From contig CAIQHW010000464.1 in the NCBI GenBank assembly GCA_903871715.1, positions 1-6,994 of the forward strand: a DNA stretch of 6,994 nucleotides, written 5' to 3'. Position numbers and translations under genes: made by a program. Under the pieces are notes generated by a model. That model was not told the origin of the DNA. It worked only from the letters and a program-made list of their open reading frames with translations, and searched no databases. Shown here in pieces: positions 6,038-6,994 of the stretch (positions are counted from its first letter, which is position 1; every line of letters starts with the position of its first letter). This DNA is from an uncultured bacterium (GTDB lineage Bacteria > Bacteroidota > Bacteroidia > Chitinophagales > CAIODY01).

Positions 6038-6102
6038 TTACAGGCTCGACAAAGTAGTTTACAAAGGCTGCGAAAAAATATTACAAGAGCTATGAAAAAG
6101 TT
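6038..6102. repeat. Degenerate 21-22-bp repeat, three units, next to the second array
   Basis: Units start with TTACA at 6038, 6059 and 6081 (TTACAGGCTCGACAAAG, TTACAAAGGCTGCGAAAAA, TTACAAGAGCTATGAAAAAG). The shared core resembles GCTCGATGAAAAT of the array just upstream, so this may be its decayed continuation after a short break. It ends 19 bp before the end of the convergent DUF1571 gene. No terminator for either gene is obvious in 5865-6121. Confidence 0.45.
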
Positions 6103-6121
6103 TTAGTGGCTAATGTAAATA

Positions 6122-6988
6122 TCAAAAGCCATACTCCTTAAATGCACTGGTAAACTCATCAGGTTTGTAATTAGGATTGACAACCAATTGCGAAAATTCA
6201 TATTGTTCAAACAAACCTTTGTCGTCATAAATCTGCTGAAAGATGGGGTAATAATTTTGTTGATTGATATACAGAATGGTTGTTTTTGCATACGATGAAG
6301 GCACTTTCAATTTTCTATTACCCAAATCTTCATCGAAATATTTCAAACTGCTGTTCAGTTCAAGTACCGAATATTCTGGAATCAACAATTTTTTACAAAT
6401 TGAAAATATGGTTTCACCAGGTTTTGATTGATAAGTGGTAAAAGTAAAATTGGGGTCTATCACCACCATTTTATAACATTTCACCTTGTTCCAAACCACT
6501 TCACCCTCATACTTGAAAATTGTTTCAAACTTGTTGGTTGCCAATGCTTTTTTTTGAGCATTGGTGATAATATTGTAAATATGGTCAAACCCCGTGCAAA
6601 GCAAAGTATGATGTTGGTTTTTAGCCATGGTTGAACCAAAAGGAGAGAAGTCGAGATTCGGAATATATTTGCCTGCATTCACTAACACTTTGTTTTTTCT
6701 TTCACCTTCAGCATACAGCAATTCAGTACCAGCATTATCCCCAGAAAGCACTTTTGAATAAATACAATGCGGCTTTACTTTCAATTTTGAAAACATATCG
6801 TTTGCTTTCAAGCCTCCATTATCTTTCAATCGTTCTATACTGTGCATTTTAAATTGAATGCCTTTATAACTGCCCAATTCCTTCAGCATTTTTTCAATAA
6901 TCAATTGAGATGAAATTTCCTGCTTTTCGATTGAAGTGGCAGAAAGAAACAAAAACGCATGAAGAAGAAGTAAACTTGCAAGTTTCAT
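6122..6988 (-). CDS. Secreted DUF1571-family protein with embedded LysM module
   Basis: The 288-residue protein starts with a signal peptide (MKLASLLLLHAFLFLSATS; cleavage probably around 17-20), with no lipobox cysteine, so a periplasmic or surface location is expected. Residues about 28-185 fit DUF1571, a LolA-like family: a K-x-R-P-like strand (LKVKPHCIYSKV, 69-80), then GTELLYAEGERKNKVLVNAG (87-106). Residues about 186-234 form a LysM-like module (YQSKPGETIFSICKKL, then ELNSSL and LKVPSSYA), which would bind peptidoglycan or another GlcNAc polymer. The fold appears to resume after it (TTILYINQQNYYPIFQQIYD, then FEQYEFSQLVVNP), ending in EYGF. The LysM thus looks inserted between two strands of the DUF1571 fold. 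The exact ligand and role are unknown. The start at 6988 gives a proper signal peptide; only 6 bases upstream are in the window, so its promoter is not seen. Confidence 0.82.
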   Translation of the reverse strand: MKLASLLLLHAFLFLSATSIEKQEISSQLIIEKMLKELGSYKGIQFKMHSIERLKDNGGLKANDMFSKLKVKPHCIYSKVLSGDNAGTELLYAEGERKNKVLVNAGKYIPNLDFSPFGSTMAKNQHHTLLCTGFDHIYNIITNAQKKALATNKFETIFKYEGEVVWNKVKCYKMVVIDPNFTFTTYQSKPGETIFSICKKLLIPEYSVLELNSSLKYFDEDLGNRKLKVPSSYAKTTILYINQQNYYPIFQQIYDDKGLFEQYEFSQLVVNPNYKPDEFTSAFKEYGF

Positions 6989-6994
6989 TAGTAT

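Noticed and set aside
5953..6057. Possible 34-codon peptide with Arg-Ser repeats
   Set aside because: It is very short, has no leader or promoter signal, and is fully explained by the 21-bp array. Kept only as a remark in the repeat entry.

Overview
The window looks like a chromosomal segment of a Bacteroidota bacterium, probably from the Chitinophagales/Saprospirales side of the phylum. The reasons are the AT-rich but not extreme composition, starts without clear Shine-Dalgarno sequences, a TAnnTTTG-type -7 promoter box (TACCTTTG) just before the first gene, and the families present: a Bacteroidota-type Mfd, a GxxExxY protein and a DUF1571/LysM lipid-carrier-like protein. I cannot assign a genus from the sequence.

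Layout: (1) mfd, complete, + strand, 40-3402, encoding the transcription-repair coupling factor. (2) A short purine-rich spacer, then a RES-domain protein on the + strand (3469-4617) with no recognisable antitoxin partner. (3) A non-coding array of a degenerate 21-bp unit in strict register (4702-4974). (4) A second, diverged copy of the last codons of mfd (about 5002-5064), almost identical at protein level. (5) Four imperfect palindromes built from CACAAAG/CTTTGTG heptamers (5071-5406), running directly into the start of a GxxExxY-family PD-(D/E)xK nuclease-like gene (5420-5794). (6) A related but diverged hairpin after that gene, a second 21-bp array (5899-6024) and a weak continuation of it (6038-6102). 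(7) On the - strand, a secreted or periplasmic DUF1571 protein with an embedded LysM module (6122-6988), convergent with the GxxExxY gene.

The genes do not form one pathway. mfd is housekeeping. The RES gene and the 21-bp array look like a block of about 1.6 kb placed between mfd and its original downstream neighbour. The two mfd ends differ almost only at synonymous positions, which suggests that the incoming DNA carried its own allele of the mfd 3' end and left the old end behind as a remnant. No integrase or transposase is visible.

The strongest undescribed-looking signal is the repeat architecture. Two intergenic arrays, a heptapeptide duplication inside Mfd, and the paired heptamers of the palindromic array all run at 21 (to 22) bp, about two helical turns. 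The GxxExxY gene sits between matching classes of heptamer hairpins, as if gene and repeats were a unit. These links are inference. The repeats themselves and the mfd-tail duplication are directly visible.
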